A stretch of DNA of 64,000 nucleotides from Heterohyrax brucei (GCA_028571685.1 CM053158.1:51754501-51818500), one strand, 5' to 3'. Shown: positions 22,207 to 33,404, numbered from the stretch's first letter. Notes: a model not told the origin generated them from the sequence alone. Program-made: numbers and translations.

Positions 22207-22354
22207 GAATGGTCTCCTAACAGCAACCATTTATTTACTCATCTCTGGCTGCCAGCATTCAGTGAATCATCTTTAAAAGATAGTTCCCATTTCTGTAACA
22301 AATAGGGTATTCAGTTGCATTCTGACTACATTACAAGACAGTATACCGGTTATA

Positions 22355-22541
22355 GGAAACCCTAGTGGCATAGTGATTAAGTGCTATAGCTGCTAACCGA
22401 GAGGTTGGCAGTTTGAATTCACCAGAGCCCCTTGGAAACTATGCTGGGAGCAGTTGTGATCTCTCCTATAGGAGAGATTCTGACTCATTGTGAGTCAGAA
22501 TCAACTTGATGGCATTGGGTTTGGGTTTTGGTTTTGATTTT
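22355..22541 (+). mobile_element. AfroSINE-type SINE, full length
   Basis: A complete forward copy from GGAAACCCTAGTGGCATAG through 'gagtcagaatcaacttgatggc' to a GGGTTTTGGTTTTGATTT tail. The body contains a perfect 20-base palindrome (22459-22478) followed by a near-palindrome, both absent from the other copies and so private to this insertion. Confidence 0.9.
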
Positions 22542-23338
22542 ATACTAAGTATAAGCAACCATTTTTTCTTTCTAGCCTGAGCACTTAATTATGACCTGAC
22601 CTGACAGATTGATTTTTCCATTAAGCTAGAACACAGTTGTCGTCTTGAACAGTTCTTGTTTTGAATTCTTATTAAGTCTATTTAGCATCATCCCCTAATA
22701 TATATTTTTAGTGAAGATTTTCTCTGACATAATAGATTTTACACAATGAATTGGTGAAAACCAAAATAAAATATCTTAATGATAGGTTCACATTAAAAAA
22801 TTTCGTTTATGGAATTGCTTTAATGCCCACTATAGTCCTGTATCTGGCACATCACGTGATACTGGCCCATGATGTGATGCTGATTGGCAGTCTGAAACCC
22901 ATGAAGCCATCATTTTCTATCCTCCTTATACTCTTGTCAGCAGTAGAGTAACAGGAGGCATTGGTGTCTACAGGCCCTGTCCCCATGACAGGGGACTTCA
23001 TTTCTTTGCGTGTGTCTTTTCGGTTTTCATCAAAGCTCCCTGGAGCTAACTTCCAAAAGGCAGTGAAACAGAAGTTCTCACTCATCAATTAGAACCCTAT
23101 AAAACTCTTTTAACTTCACTAGTACAATTTTTGTCAGTACTGAAGATACTATATAAGCCAATATTGCAGGTTAAAAATGAAACCAACTCCTCATCCACTG
23201 TATGTATGTGTGGATGGGATACTGTGGTGAGGTGTGGGGACCATGGCTCTGGAATTTAAAGACTATGGGTTTAAAGAGGGCTTTTTAACCCTTGTTGTTT
23301 GACTTAAAGCCTATTGACTTTTCTAAATTACCTTCATC
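22542..23338. other. Unique interval, nothing recognised
   Basis: An AT-rich stretch between two forward SINEs. One near-inverted motif (CATCACGTGATACTGG and GCCCATGATGTGATG, about 22850-22880) stands out slightly. No gene or repeat is supported. Confidence 0.4.
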
Positions 23339-23501
23339 TTCCCTGGTGACATAGTGTTTAAGTGCTATGGCTGCTAATCAAAAGGTCCAGAGTTTATATC
23401 ACCAGGCCTTCTTGGAAACTCAGTGGGGCAATTTTGTTCTGTCCTGGAGGGTCCCTGTGAGTCAGAATAACTTGGGTGGCAATGGGTTTGGTTTTTTGGT
23501 T
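23339..23501 (+). mobile_element. AfroSINE-type SINE
   Basis: A forward copy from CCCTGGTGACATAGTG to GGGTTTGGTTTTTTGGTT, followed directly by a short TG microsatellite (23501-23516). Some bases of the CGACTCG block are altered ('gaataacttgggtgg'). The TG-repeat probably grew from the T/G-rich tail. Confidence 0.85.
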
Positions 23502-23520
23502 GTGTGTGTGTGTGTATGTT

Positions 23521-23850
23521 CTTAGCTACTGTCAAGTCAGACCCCAACTCATGGCAAACCCATGCACTGGAGAATGAAATACTTCCTGGTCCTCTCTCAT
23601 CCTCATGATCAGTTGCACATCAGCTCATTGTTGTCCATTTGACTTTTATTGCCTGATTTTAGAATTGAATCACCAGACCTTTCTTCCTAGTCTGTCTTGT
23701 CTGCAAGCTCTACTGAAACCTGTTTGGGATCATGGCAACACACAAGTCTCCACGGACAGATGGGTGGTTGCACATGAGGTTCCCACTTGTAAGACCTGGG
23801 TGTCTTGAAAGGATGGTGAGAAGTTTACCACTGAACCACCGTTGTTTCTC
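23521..23850 (-). mobile_element. Long AfroSINE, tRNA-Gly-like head
   Basis: On the minus strand the head (23820-23850) reads AACGGTGGTTCAGTGGTAAA, close to the start of tRNA-Gly with its A-box. The roughly 300-base body includes 'gactaggaagaaaggtctgg' and ends 'gagttggggtctgacttgac'. This is the longer afrotherian SINE type as I recall it. The other SINEs in the window share only its 3' part. Loss of the tRNA fold and promoter bases makes it an inactive copy. Confidence 0.75.
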
Positions 23851-23907
23851 TGTGTGTGTATGTAAAAGCATGTAGTGGTAAAACTTATTTCATGAGTTTG
23901 ATCTACG

Positions 23908-23990
23908 GATTGAATGAGGTTATTCATATAGAATGTGATGTAGAGTACCTAGTAAAAATGGACACTTTATAAATGTTAGTTTTTACGATG
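23908..23990 (+). repeat. MIR-type 3' fragment
   Basis: The order 'tgaatgaggttattcatat', 'gtagagtacctagta' and 'cactttataaatgttag' matches the 3' end of the old mammalian MIR SINE. Its age and divergence keep confidence moderate. Confidence 0.45.
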
Positions 23991-24883
23991 ATTGTGCTAT
24001 GTTTATTGGGTAAAAAGTCATATTCAATATCCAAGACAAATACAAAGTGAGACACTTTGCATAGATCAGTCTGAAACTGAAAGGGGCACAACTCACATGC
24101 ATCCCGTGAGAGGAGAAACCTCTGGTTAATTACCTTGTTGTTATGTTGCCCCAGTAGGTTTTGTTTTGAGGTTTGTGTTGACTCGTTCTGGTTTTGTCTC
24201 TTCACTTTTGAATAAGCTTCTGAAATACGGTTTTCTTGGGGTGTTTTTATTGCTTCTGAAATTGGTGCAGGTGCAGAGAACAGGAAATGAAACCTTTGGC
24301 AGCCCAAGGGAGCCTCATTCAAATCGTGCCAAGCAGGTATAGTATACAAGTGTGATCACCTTACTGGTAATCTGGGAGACTGTGGGTATTCATGGTGCCA
24401 TGTGGATTACAGGCAGTGAAGTCATGCAGCAGGTTGGCACCAACTTGCCCTACTCTGTAGGAAGGGAGAGAGATGGGAGAAAGCCCTCATTCCTGGGGAG
24501 GAGTTCAAGCCCAGCATCACCAGTCAGGAGGCAGCAGATCACTCTTGTTATCCAGTTGTTGGCACTGTACATTGTCACTGAGTCTGCCCCTCTTGAATAT
24601 CTGGAAAGTATCTTTAATAAGTTAATCGGCACCATGTTTTTTGGAATTAAAAAGTTCAGTGTGTGTTTGAGACTGCAACTGGATGTTTCTCAGCATTCTA
24701 TCGAAATGTGGAAAAATTTGGAAGTTGAAGACTCATGGCTAAAACACCAAGTACTCCAAAAGTGCGAGCATTCGGAGTGTTCAAAGCCTTTATCTCGACG
24801 AAGCCCTGTCTTTAAGGTGTATTTTGGCTGTCAGTCCTGAATGGTTTATTGCGAGACTGTAGTTGTCTTGGCTGTGTGACAAG
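23991..24883. other. Unique interval with chance ORFs
   Basis: No gene or repeat is recognised. A 162-codon plus-strand frame (24352-24840) and a 141-codon minus-strand frame (23924-24349) are the longest, but neither has a domain, signal peptide or compositional pattern of real protein. No splice or poly-A signals frame them. Confidence 0.4.
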
Positions 24884-25076
24884 TTCCAGTTGCTGTGGAG
24901 TTGACTGAGTCCTGGCGACCCTGAGTGGATCAGAGTAGAATTGTGCTCCACAGGGTTTTCAGTGGCAGAGTTTTTGGGAGCAAATCATCCGAACTTTCTT
25001 CTGAAGTTCCTTTGGGTGGACTCAAACTGCCAGCCTTTTGGTTAGCAGCCAAGAGTGCTAACCATTTGCATCAGCC
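24884..25076 (-). mobile_element. AfroSINE-type SINE
   Basis: A reverse copy from 'gttgctgtggagttgactgagtc' to the head complement 'aagagtgctaaccatttgc'. The body resembles the variant with 'cagtggcagagtttttgggagc', shared with the copies near 47291 and 62037. Confidence 0.8.
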
Positions 25077-25773
25077 AGTGCATCCTGTGTGGCAGATACA
25101 GTCCCTCTTTGTTCAGGCTACATGCTGACCTCTGTGTGTGGTGGGCTATCCAAATAGCATTGAATTGAGTCACGTTTACCCAGCTTGGCCCACCGTCCCA
25201 GAGGGCCTCTGTATGTGCTTCTTTGTTGAACTGAAAAGTGGGCCGTGTACATCTGGGTGAGTTGCCCGTGACATCAAGTCCCCATGTCCTGTAAGAGAAT
25301 ATCTCAGACAACCTGCCTAACCCTTTAGGGTAGTTAGAGCCTTTACATCTGTTCCCTAGCCCTCCACTTGGTGTGGGCGTTGTGTGCCTTCTCTAGCTGT
25401 GTCTTCCCAGCTGCTCTCTGACCATGCATACGCACCTCTCTATATTCTGTTTTACTTTGCATGGCCACTTGGTTCCTTCATTCATCTCCCCAAACTTCCT
25501 AGGCTCACATCTCATGTCCATGTTTCCATCCCATATTTGCCAAAGGAGTAATTCTTCTGTTTCCCATTGCTGTTAAAAAAAAGTGAGTAGAAGGTAGGAG
25601 TGGGATGGGGGAGCTGGGTAGAAGGAAATACTAAATAAAAGAAGGAGAAATTAAGACAAAGGAATAGAGTCAGAAGGTCCAGAACCCGTATATGTGGGGC
25701 CCATAGGTCATATGCTAATCATTGTTCAATTTGCTATTTGAAGGAGATGCCAGGAAAACACAGTGGTGCTGAT
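25077..25773. other. Unique interval, nothing recognised
   Basis: Moderate GC, with no repeat, exon or regulatory motif that I can support. A short T-run and A-run near 25573 and the purine-rich stretch after it are low-complexity only. Confidence 0.4.
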
Positions 25774-25943
25774 ACCAACCCAACCCACTGCTGTTGAGTC
25801 GATTCCAACTCATAGAGCCCCTACGGGACAGATTAGAACTGCCCCATAGAGTTTCCAAGGAGTGCCTAGTAGATCTGAACCACTAGGTTAGCAGCCACTG
25901 TTTAGCAGACATAGCGCTGAAATACTACACCACCAGAGTTTCC
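25774..25943 (-). mobile_element. AfroSINE-type SINE
   Basis: A reverse copy beginning with the tail complement ACCAACCCAACCCACTGC and ending 'accaccagagtttcc'. A short internal duplication near 'gttagcagccactgtttagcagac' repeats part of the tRNA-like head junction. Confidence 0.85.
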
Positions 25944-25999
25944 AGTGTTACTGATCACAGATGCGCCTAGTCTCTGAATTAGAAGGAATAGGATTGGGC

Positions 26000-26180
26000 T
26001 ACATCTTGGCTACATAGTATTTGGGTGATCTTGGACAGGTTTTGTGATGTCAGTTTGCTCTTCTGTAGGATGGTTTGGTGATGCTAATCTGAACCTACTA
26101 GGGATGTTGTTAGCATAATTCATGCAGTGTCCAGTATCTGGCACAACATAAGCCTTCAATAAAAGATAGGTATTATTAGC
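26000..26180 (+). repeat. MIR-type SINE
   Basis: The pattern 'gggtgatcttggacaggtttt', 'cagtttgctcttctgtagga' and 'cagtgtccagtatctggcac...ttcaataaaag' follows the order of MIR. It is well diverged, consistent with an insertion that predates placental radiation. Confidence 0.6.
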
Positions 26181-26282
26181 TCCTGTTTTCTGAAGCCAAG
26201 AGAAAACAGTTTCTTTGTGCCTAGCCAAGAATCCGTTGCAGTGCGTAGTGGGATGATAAATCACATGGGTGCTGATCCACAT

Positions 26283-26455
26283 GGTCTGACGCAGATTCCC
26301 AGCTGTGATGCTTATGAGCCTTGTGACCGTGAGTAAGTGACTAAACCCTTCTGTTCCTCAGTTTCCTGATCCACAGGATGGGGTAATTGTACCTATTGCA
26401 TAATGTTGGCGGTGAGAATTAGGTCATCAAATACATGTAATTGACGTAGAATAGG
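26283..26455 (+). repeat. MIR-type SINE
   Basis: A second MIR in the same orientation about 100 bases after the first. It contains 'ccttgtgaccgtgagtaagt', 'ctcagtttcctgatccacag' and 'gtgagaattaggtcatcaa'. The core with 'cctcagtttcctgatc' is well kept. Confidence 0.7.
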
Positions 26456-27030
26456 GCCGAGGGCTGATGAGGTAGGGAGCTCTGGCTGAATGTAAGAGCT
26501 ACCACAGCCGTCCTGATTGTGCTTAGAGTTGTTCTTACTACTGCCTATGCTGGCAGAAACGGCCACAGAGAGAATTCCTGTAGAACTCTTTAAAATCGTT
26601 CCATTACTTGATAGGCTTGGAGGGACAGAAGCTGAAGTCTGGGACTGGGTTGGAGAGTATTAGTTTTTAACCCAAAGTCTTATCATCAGCCCTGAACATT
26701 TGGCCTTTTGCTGCCTTTGCCAGGAATGCAGACACGTGGAAGTAGTTTATAGCTGACGGGTATCAGGCTTGGCTTTGCAAGTAGAAGATGAAAAACGTTT
26801 ACTTGCTGCTTGCTATAAGTTTCTTGCATTTTCTTCCTTTCTGTCTTCTTTTATCCCCCAGGGAAAGGAAAAAGGAAACTAAAGGGAAGTGTGTTTTGTC
26901 CTTTCTAGTGTTAGTGGGGTTGTGAATGAGAAGGAACACACGGCTACCTGATGATGACAGTTACCACTGAATAGAACCTGGCTTACAGTGAGTCTGTTTA
27001 GCAGTAGTACACCTCTGCCCCACAAAGACA
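26456..27030. other. Unique interval, nothing recognised
   Basis: Nothing can be supported here beyond ordinary mixed-composition sequence. Confidence 0.4.
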
Positions 27031-27213
27031 AAACCAAACCTGTTGCTGTTGAGTCAGCATGAACTTTTGGAGACCCTGCGTGTTGGAGTACAGCTGCCTC
27101 CACGGGTTTCCAAAGCTGGGCTGTCCAAAAGTGGACTGTTCTCATGGCAGGGCTGGTGGGTCCACCAGCCTGATGGTTTGTAGCAGAGCACTTGAGCTGT
27201 GCACCACCCGGGT
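27031..27213 (-). mobile_element. AfroSINE-type SINE, diverged
   Basis: A reverse copy from AAACCAAACCTGTTGCTG to 'ctgtgcaccacccgggttc'. The middle is strongly diverged. It is followed by another reverse copy within 20 bases. Confidence 0.75.
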
Positions 27214-27230
27214 TCACAACAACAGTAATA

Positions 27231-27395
27231 ACCAGAACCAGACCAGCTGCTGTTGGGTCATTGCCAACTCCTAGTGACCCTATAGGACTGAGTAGAACTG
27301 CTCCATAGAGTTTCCAGGGAGTGTCTGGTGAACTCGAACAGCCAACCTTTTGCTTAGCAGATGTAGCACTTAACTATTAGGCCACCAGGGTTTCC
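27231..27395 (-). mobile_element. AfroSINE-type SINE
   Basis: A reverse copy from ACCAGAACCAGACCAGC to 'ggccaccagggtttcc'. It is less diverged than its left neighbour and so is probably the younger of the two. Confidence 0.85.
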
Positions 27396-27404
27396 ACAAC
27401 AATA

Positions 27405-27545
27405 GTAACACTTACAAAATGCTTAGTGTGTATAGGTACTGTTGTAATGTTTTCAGTATACTAATTCATTCCATCTTCACAACAACCTTCATTTTGCAGG
27501 AATACAGAGAGGCAAAGAGCTTGCTCCTGTTTTGTCTACAACTAT
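27405..27545 (-). repeat. MIR-type SINE
   Basis: A reverse MIR showing 'aatgcttagtgtgtat', 'aattcattccatcttcacaac' and 'agagaggcaaagagcttg', the complement of the usual MIR order. It abuts the SINE at 27231-27395. Confidence 0.55.
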
Positions 27546-27605
27546 AGAAAATCATACACATTACAGTGGGAAGAGATAATTGGCTGGTATCTGGTTCACC
27601 TATCT

Positions 27606-27928
27606 GTAAAAAAATTTTTTTGGTAACAGCTTTAATGAAATTTACTTGACGTACATATATGCTTACCAATTTAAAACATGACTCAGTGGTTTTTTCATAC
27701 ATTTAGACAGTTGTGCAACCATACTACAATCGATTTAAGAATATTTTTGTTACTGCACAAAGAAACCCCATATTTAGTAGTCACTACCTCCTTCTCCCTC
27801 ATTTTCTCCTAAAGCAGCCCTAGGCAACCACTAATGTGTTACTGAGTTCTAGGTATTTGCCTGTTCTGTATATTTTATATAAATGGAATCATACGTCTGA
27901 ATTGGTATGTCTGGCGTCTTTCACTATG
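27606..27928 (-). mobile_element. Old L1 3' region, left part
   Basis: Reverse-oriented 3' sequence of an old mammalian L1. It includes 'ggtaacagctttaatgaaat', 'cagttgtgcaacc', 'aaagaaaccccata', 'ggcaaccactaatgtg' and 'tataaatggaatcatac'. The matching continuation ('agcataatgtttttaggatt...') resumes at about 30201, so the element is split by a younger L1. Confidence 0.75.
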
Positions 27929-27942
27929 ATTTTTGGAGGGGG

Positions 27943-30200
27943 TGATGCACTTTAGGTGGAGCTTTACAGAGCAAGGAAGTTTCTCATTTAACAATTAATA
28001 CATGTTGTGTGACACTGGTTGCTAGTCCCATGACATGTCAGTACTCAACCCTTCTCAGCTTTGGGTTCCCTGTTACCAGCTTTCCTGTCCCCTCCTGACC
28101 TCTAGTTCTTGCCTCTAAACTGATGTGCCTCTTTAGTATCCTTTTGTTGTATGGGCCTGTCTAGGTCTTGCCTGAAGGGTGGTGAACCTCAGGAGTGACT
28201 TTGGTGCTGAGTTCCAGCTCCATCTGGAACCCTCTGTTGTGATCGTTGTCAGACAAGTTGTTGGTAGCTGGACACCATCTGGTTGTGCTGGACTCGGTGT
28301 GGTGGGCTACTCTTGCCTTTGTGCCCGTGGTTTTCTTCATTTTCCCTTGCTCTCTCTAGGGTAGGGCCAGTGGAATATCTTAGGTGGCCTCTTACAAACT
28401 CTTAAGACCACAGACACTACTCACCAAAGTAGAATGTAGAATATTTTGTTTGTAAGCAGTGTTATGTCAGTTGAGCTGGGTGTCTCCCGAGGTGATCATC
28501 CCCAGCTCTCAGCTCAGGATTTCAGTGCCTCGGGGAGTTTGTGTACATCTGTGAAGCTTCTGTGACTTTGCCTTGATCTAGTTGTGGTGACTTCCCTAGT
28601 ATTGTGTGCTCTGTTACCCTTCACCGAAGACAATCACTTACCTCTTGTGCAGTGTTTTTCCCTCCCCACCCTTCCATTTGGTCATAACCATCAAAGACTG
28701 TTTCTTTCGGTATGGGAAGCTTTTCATGAGTTTTTGTAATAGTGTTCTCTTTGTAATGATCCTCTCATACAGTATTTATCGTTTTGTGATTGACTTATTT
28801 TATTCAGCGTAATGCCATCTGGATTCATCTATGTTGTGAGCTGTTTCCTAGATTTATCCTTGTTCTTCTTTGTTGGATAGTACCCCATTATGTGTATTTT
28901 ATCTAGGTTGTTGATCCATTCACCTATCTTTGATAGGCACTTAGGTTGTTTTCATCTGTCTTGATTGTTTTCATCCTTTGCTGCTGTGAATAATGCTACA
29001 ATCTAATTGTATGATGGCTCTTATTATTTTTGTAGAATATAGCCCTGGGAGTGGGGTTGCAGGGTCATATGGTATTTCTGTTTATGGCTTTTTATAGAAG
29101 TACTGTATCACTTTCCAAAATGGTGGTATCATTTTACATCTGCACCAGCAAGGCTTAAGAGTTTCAGTCTCCCCAGTATTTGTTATTTTCTGTCTTTTTA
29201 TTTGTGCCGGTAATGTCAGAGTGAGATGGTGGTGTATCACTGTAGGTTTGAGTATAGGCTAGCCATTGCAAGCATTTCCTCATGTGTCTTTTAGCCATTC
29301 AGATGTCTTTTGTTGTGTGTTTGCTCATATCCTTTGCCAATTTTTAAGGTTGAGGACTTGTTGTTGGGTTGTGGAGGTACTGAATTTTCCTATGGATTTT
29401 GGAGGTTAGAAATTGGTTGGATTTACCATTCTTACCCCAAGGCTTTAGTTTCTCTTTTTTATTTTCCTGATGAAGTCTTTTGGGGAGCTATAAGTATTTT
29501 ATTTCTAGAGGATCACAATTATCTAGTTTATCTTCTAGTGTTTGTGTGTTGTTAATTCTGGCTTGTATCATATTTACGTCATGTATCAGGAAACCCTGGT
29601 TCTGTAGTGGGTTAAGTGCTGCATCTGCTAACCAAACAGTCGGCAGTTCAAATCTGCCAGGCAGTCATTGGAAATTCTATGGGGCAGTTTTACTATGAAC
29701 TCGGGTCACTGTAAGTCTGACCTGACTTAATAGCAGTGAGTTTGGTTTGTTTTTTATTAGGGCCTCTAGTGTTGACCTTACTTTTTCTCCTGTAATCTTT
29801 ATGGTCTTTCGTTATATGTTTAATTCCTGGATCCATTTTGAGTTAGTTTTAGTGTGGGGTGTGGGTCTCGTTTCGGTTTTTTACAGATGAACATCCAGTT
29901 TTACTAGAATTGTTTGTTACAAAGACTGCTTTTCCCCATTTAATGTACTTAGGGGCTTTGTCAAATATCAGGTGACTTTAGGTGGTATCTGGATTCTGGA
30001 TCCATTGCTGTTGGTTAGTGTGTCTGTTGTTGTTCCAGTATCAGGCTGTTTTGAATACTGTAGCGTCACAGTAGGTTTTGAGGTCAGGCAGTGTGAGTCT
30101 TCCTGCTTTGTTCCTTTTTTTCAGCTATGCTTTGTTTATATGGGGCCCTTTCCTTCCCATATGAAGTTAATCGTTATTTTTCCTGTCTCATTAAAGAATC
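27943..30200 (-). mobile_element. Afrotherian-type L1, 3' part, inserted
   Basis: A reverse-oriented, 5'-truncated L1 of about 2.2 kb that splits the older L1. Marker blocks are 'gctttacagagcaaggaag', 'gaacctcaggagtgacttt', 'ctactcaccaaagtagaatg', 'atgagtttttgtaatagt' and 'ttggatagtaccccattat', shared with the copy at 33405-34505. The long 3' region of this kind is one I know from elephant L1s. The rest reads toward the end of ORF2 and beyond without intact frames. A SINE (29589-29749) sits inside it. Confidence 0.75.
29589..29749 (+). mobile_element. AfroSINE-type SINE inside L1
   Basis: A forward copy from GGAAACCCTGGTTCTGTAG to GAGTTTGGTTTG. It inserted into the inner L1 after 'catatttacgtcatgtatcag', so it is younger than that L1. 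The CGACTCG block is altered to 'gacctgacttaatag'. Confidence 0.85.
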
Positions 30201-30790
30201 AGCATAATGTTTTTAGGATTTATCCATGATTTAGCACATGTCAGTACTTTATTCTTTCTTATGACTCGTTAGTACCCCCATTGTATTCCCTGGATGGCAC
30301 AAATGGTTTTCCTCAGCTGGTGATTTGAACACACGGAGTGGTGCTACAGAAAAAGGGCCTGGTGACCAGCTTCCATAAAGATTGAGAGTCATAAAGACTC
30401 TCTGGAGCTGAATTCTACTCTCCCAACACAAGAATCACCATGACTCAAAATGGACTCGACCGTAGCCTATCTGTTTTGGTTTCAGGTATGGATATGCCTT
30501 CTTTGATTTATCCATTCATCTTAGATGGACACTGCGATATTCTAACTCTTTGGCTGTTATGGATAATGCTGCGTAAGTTTGTGTGTTGGTGTATGCTTTT
30601 AATTCTCTTGAACTGAACTAGAACTGGAATTGCTGGGTCACATAGTTTAACTTTTTGAGGAACTGCTAGGTGAGTTTCCAGTCCTTATACCAGTTTACAT
30701 TCTTACTAGCAGTGTATGAAAGTTCCAGTTTCTCCACATCCTTTCTAGCCCTTGTATCTGTCTTTATAATTAACATCTTTTTGAAATCAG
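30201..30790 (-). mobile_element. Old L1 3' region, right part
   Basis: This resumes the L1 begun at 27606, with 'cagcataatgttttt', 'tttatccattcatctt', 'atggataatgctgcg', 'actggaattgctgggtcac' and 'tttctccacatcctttc'. It is itself interrupted by a SINE at about 30286-30482. The diverged sequence fits an L1M-type age. Confidence 0.7.
30286..30482 (+). mobile_element. AfroSINE-type SINE, diverged
   Basis: A forward copy that starts TTCCCTGGATGGCACAAATGG and ends 'atggactcgaccgtagcc...tgttttggttt'. Its body has insertions such as 'aaagattgagagtcataaag'. It interrupts the older L1 next to its junction with the inner L1. Confidence 0.65.
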
Positions 30791-30799
30791 GAAACTGGG

Positions 30800-30990
30800 G
30801 CCAAGAGAATTTTAACGATTAGTTTCAAGTACCATACCTGCTTGTATGAGCTGGTTCTCTTCTAGACCCTGAAGATATAGTGAGAAACCTGATCGTTGTA
30901 CTGCAGGAGCGCACTGTCTGTGGAGGATTCACAACATAGCTACTGTTCTTGGTGGTGGTGGCTGTAGTGGTGGCAAGGATAATGCCAGTA
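30800..30990. other. Possible L2-like fragment plus TGG patch
   Basis: 'ctagaccctgaagatatagtgagaaac...' resembles the 3' end of L2-type repeats, but only about 90 bases compare. A short TGG-rich patch (about 30948-30975) follows. Both are weak. Confidence 0.25.
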
Positions 30991-31201
30991 TCTGTTGGGA
31001 GACAGAAGAGTATTTAATGGCGTATGTAACTGAAAATTTGGTGGTGATAAGCTTCAAACACAGATGGATCCAGGTGCGAAGACTGTGTTGTCAGTAATTT
31101 GACATCTCTTGTCCTTGCTTTCTTGTTGTCTCCTTTAGTTGTAAGCTTCTCATTTCTTTTCTGTGAAGATGACTAACAATAGATTTGTCTTTATCTGAGG
31201 T

Positions 31202-31750
31202 CTGACAATTTAGTATGTGAACTTAATTGTTCTAAGTGCTACATGCCTGATTGCTGAATATGACTACGTCACCTACAGTGTACTCTTGTTGGGCAGCTAT
31301 GCACTGACACCAGTGTCTAGTCCACCCTTCAAAGCAAATTTGAAACTTACTGGAATGACCATTGCACATGGTGGCAAGGTGGCAGGTTGTGAACTTAACT
31401 ATGTAGTTGTCTGTGAGGGAGCTTTTATTTTTTAGCCAGTAAACAAATAACTGTATTGGAACACTCTCCCTACTCACCTGATTTGGTTGCCAATCACTTT
31501 TTCTTTACCCAAAGATAAAGGAAATACTGAAAGGAAGACATTTCGATAACATTCAGGACATCAGGGTTAATACGACAACCCTGATGGCCATCCCAGAAAA
31601 AGAGTTTCAAAATTGCTTTAAAGGATGAACTGGGCTCTGACGTTGGTGCATAGCTTTCCAAGGGGAGTACTTTGAAGATCACCATAGTGACATTTGGCAG
31701 TGAGGTATGTAGCACTTTTTCTAGGTTGAGTTTGCAGACTTAATTGTCAG
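31202..31750. mobile_element. Fold-back mariner remnant
   Basis: Both ends carry the same roughly 170-base mariner end in opposite orientations. The left end (31202-31370) reads CTGACAATTTAGTATGTGAA and then 'agtgctacatgcctgattgctgaatatgac...'. The complement of the right end (31585-31750) reads CTGACAATTAAGTCTGCAAA and then 'agtgctacatacctcactgcc...'. In a normal mariner only the short terminal repeat (about 30 bases) is shared between ends, so this copy was rearranged. The right part reads as transposase C-terminus on the plus strand, with stops. Confidence 0.8.
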
Positions 31751-33404
31751 TCCTTGTATTCTATCACCTAAGCATTCCTAGCTGAAATGGACTTTCCATA
31801 GCTCTAGTAGGGTGTCTACATAGATCTTTCATTGGCTGAGTGAGTCAGTTTAATAGTCTTTCAACCAGTCACTGTATTGGGGGTGTGGAATCCTCTAATT
31901 GGAGTTTAAAGAGAAAAGAGTCAATGTCACCCAGACTACAGGAATTAAGAATGGATTGGGATGATTCTCAAAGGGAAAATAAACGTTCTGTTTGTAAAAG
32001 AGGTGGAATGGGTGGTGGGATGTTTTGCTAACAGTTGTCTACAAGTTTGGAGACTGTAACCTACATGTTATGGAAATCTTTACTTTCACTGGCCAAGCAT
32101 ACTGTTTAATGAGAGCATATTAGTCCTTTAAGTAGAGTAGAGGTTCATGGATGGGGTAGCATTGTCACTGAATACAATGCAGTGCTTCCCTTCTGACTCT
32201 GCTCTTTTTGGAGTAAGAAAGAGATTGTTTGATTCAGTTGCTCTTAAAAATGAGAAACTTTCTTCCCAGCGTCCACCCTCTCCTCCTCCCAACTTCTAAT
32301 TCGCCTTCTTCATCTGAATTACCCATTTCCCTGGCTAGGAGGATATCATTTCTTGATTGGATGAGCCTGGATGCCTAAGCTAGTTATGACAACCAATCAG
32401 ATTCATCTCTAGGGGTAGGCGTGGGGCCAGCTTTCCTTGAGGTTCATGGGCTCTGTGGGAGAAGGGTGCCTGCCTGAATCAGGAGGGAGTTCCTTTAAGA
32501 GGCAGAAAGATGGGAATGTAGGTTGGGATCCAGTGGGCAATGCCCATAACTGGGAAAAGGAGATAGAAGGCCGTGGGAAGTAAGGAGACATTCTCCAAGG
32601 AGGTCATGCTTACGTTTTGTTTGAAGAAATGCAGGTTTGTAATGAGACACCATAGGCATGGGGCATAGACATTTCAGACTAGAAGAAGAGCAGGGATAAA
32701 GCCAGTTTTTCCCAACATTGGTGTGGCAGTAAAGATGTTATGGCTTTGGAGATCTTTCCTTTTTTTTTGCATGGATGAAGAACTCAAGGAGCAGAAAGTC
32801 ATAGACAAGACTGGTAGTAGAATTTTCAATTTGTCATTTCTCTGCCCTTCACTTTCTTTTGGTGGTGGGATGGACAGTTGAAAGTGACCATTCAGCGTCA
32901 GGTTGCCTCCTTGCTGTGTGTCTCATGTGAGTAAAACAAGAAGAGGGATTTTTAAGTACACTTTTGCACACTAATTTTTTGTGTTGTGTGCTGTCTGGGA
33001 ATACAAGAGACTTGTTAAATGAGCAACTATGCTCTGAGATGTACAGGATAACATGGAGGTATGCCAACATTGAGTCATTTTCCCTCTAAACACACAGATT
33101 TTAGTAATTTTGATATTGTTCCTCTCTCATCCATGTAGTAAGTTAGCAGTTCCCTTATTTGTTCAGAAGGAGATGTTTGTGACATTCTCAACTTTTAGAA
33201 TTGTGATTTGCTAAAAAAGAAGCTTATTAATTGCTTTGGTGTATTTAAATCTAGTCTTTTTACCTGTTCTAGGAATAAACACATGCAAGTGAGATTAAAC
33301 AGTTTTGTTTCCTGTTTATTTTCATTTTCCGTTATCTCATGAGCATTTTTCTTGATTCATTAAATACTTTCAGTAGGCCTGTTTATTGTTATTATTTTTC
33401 TGCC
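31751..33404. other. Unique interval, nothing recognised
   Basis: About 1.6 kb without a supported gene. One TTTTTTTT run (about 32760) and a few purine-rich patches are the only visible structure. No transposon I know is clear here. Confidence 0.4.

Noticed and set aside
23820-23850. tRNA-Gly-like sequence on the minus strand
   Set aside because: It is the promoter head of a SINE. The acceptor stem, anticodon arm and T-arm do not form a complete tRNA, so no tRNA gene is called.
24352-24840. 162-codon plus-strand frame
   Set aside because: No domain, transmembrane segment or signal peptide pattern; it lies in intron-like sequence without flanking splice or poly-A signals. One frame of this length is expected by chance in 64 kb.
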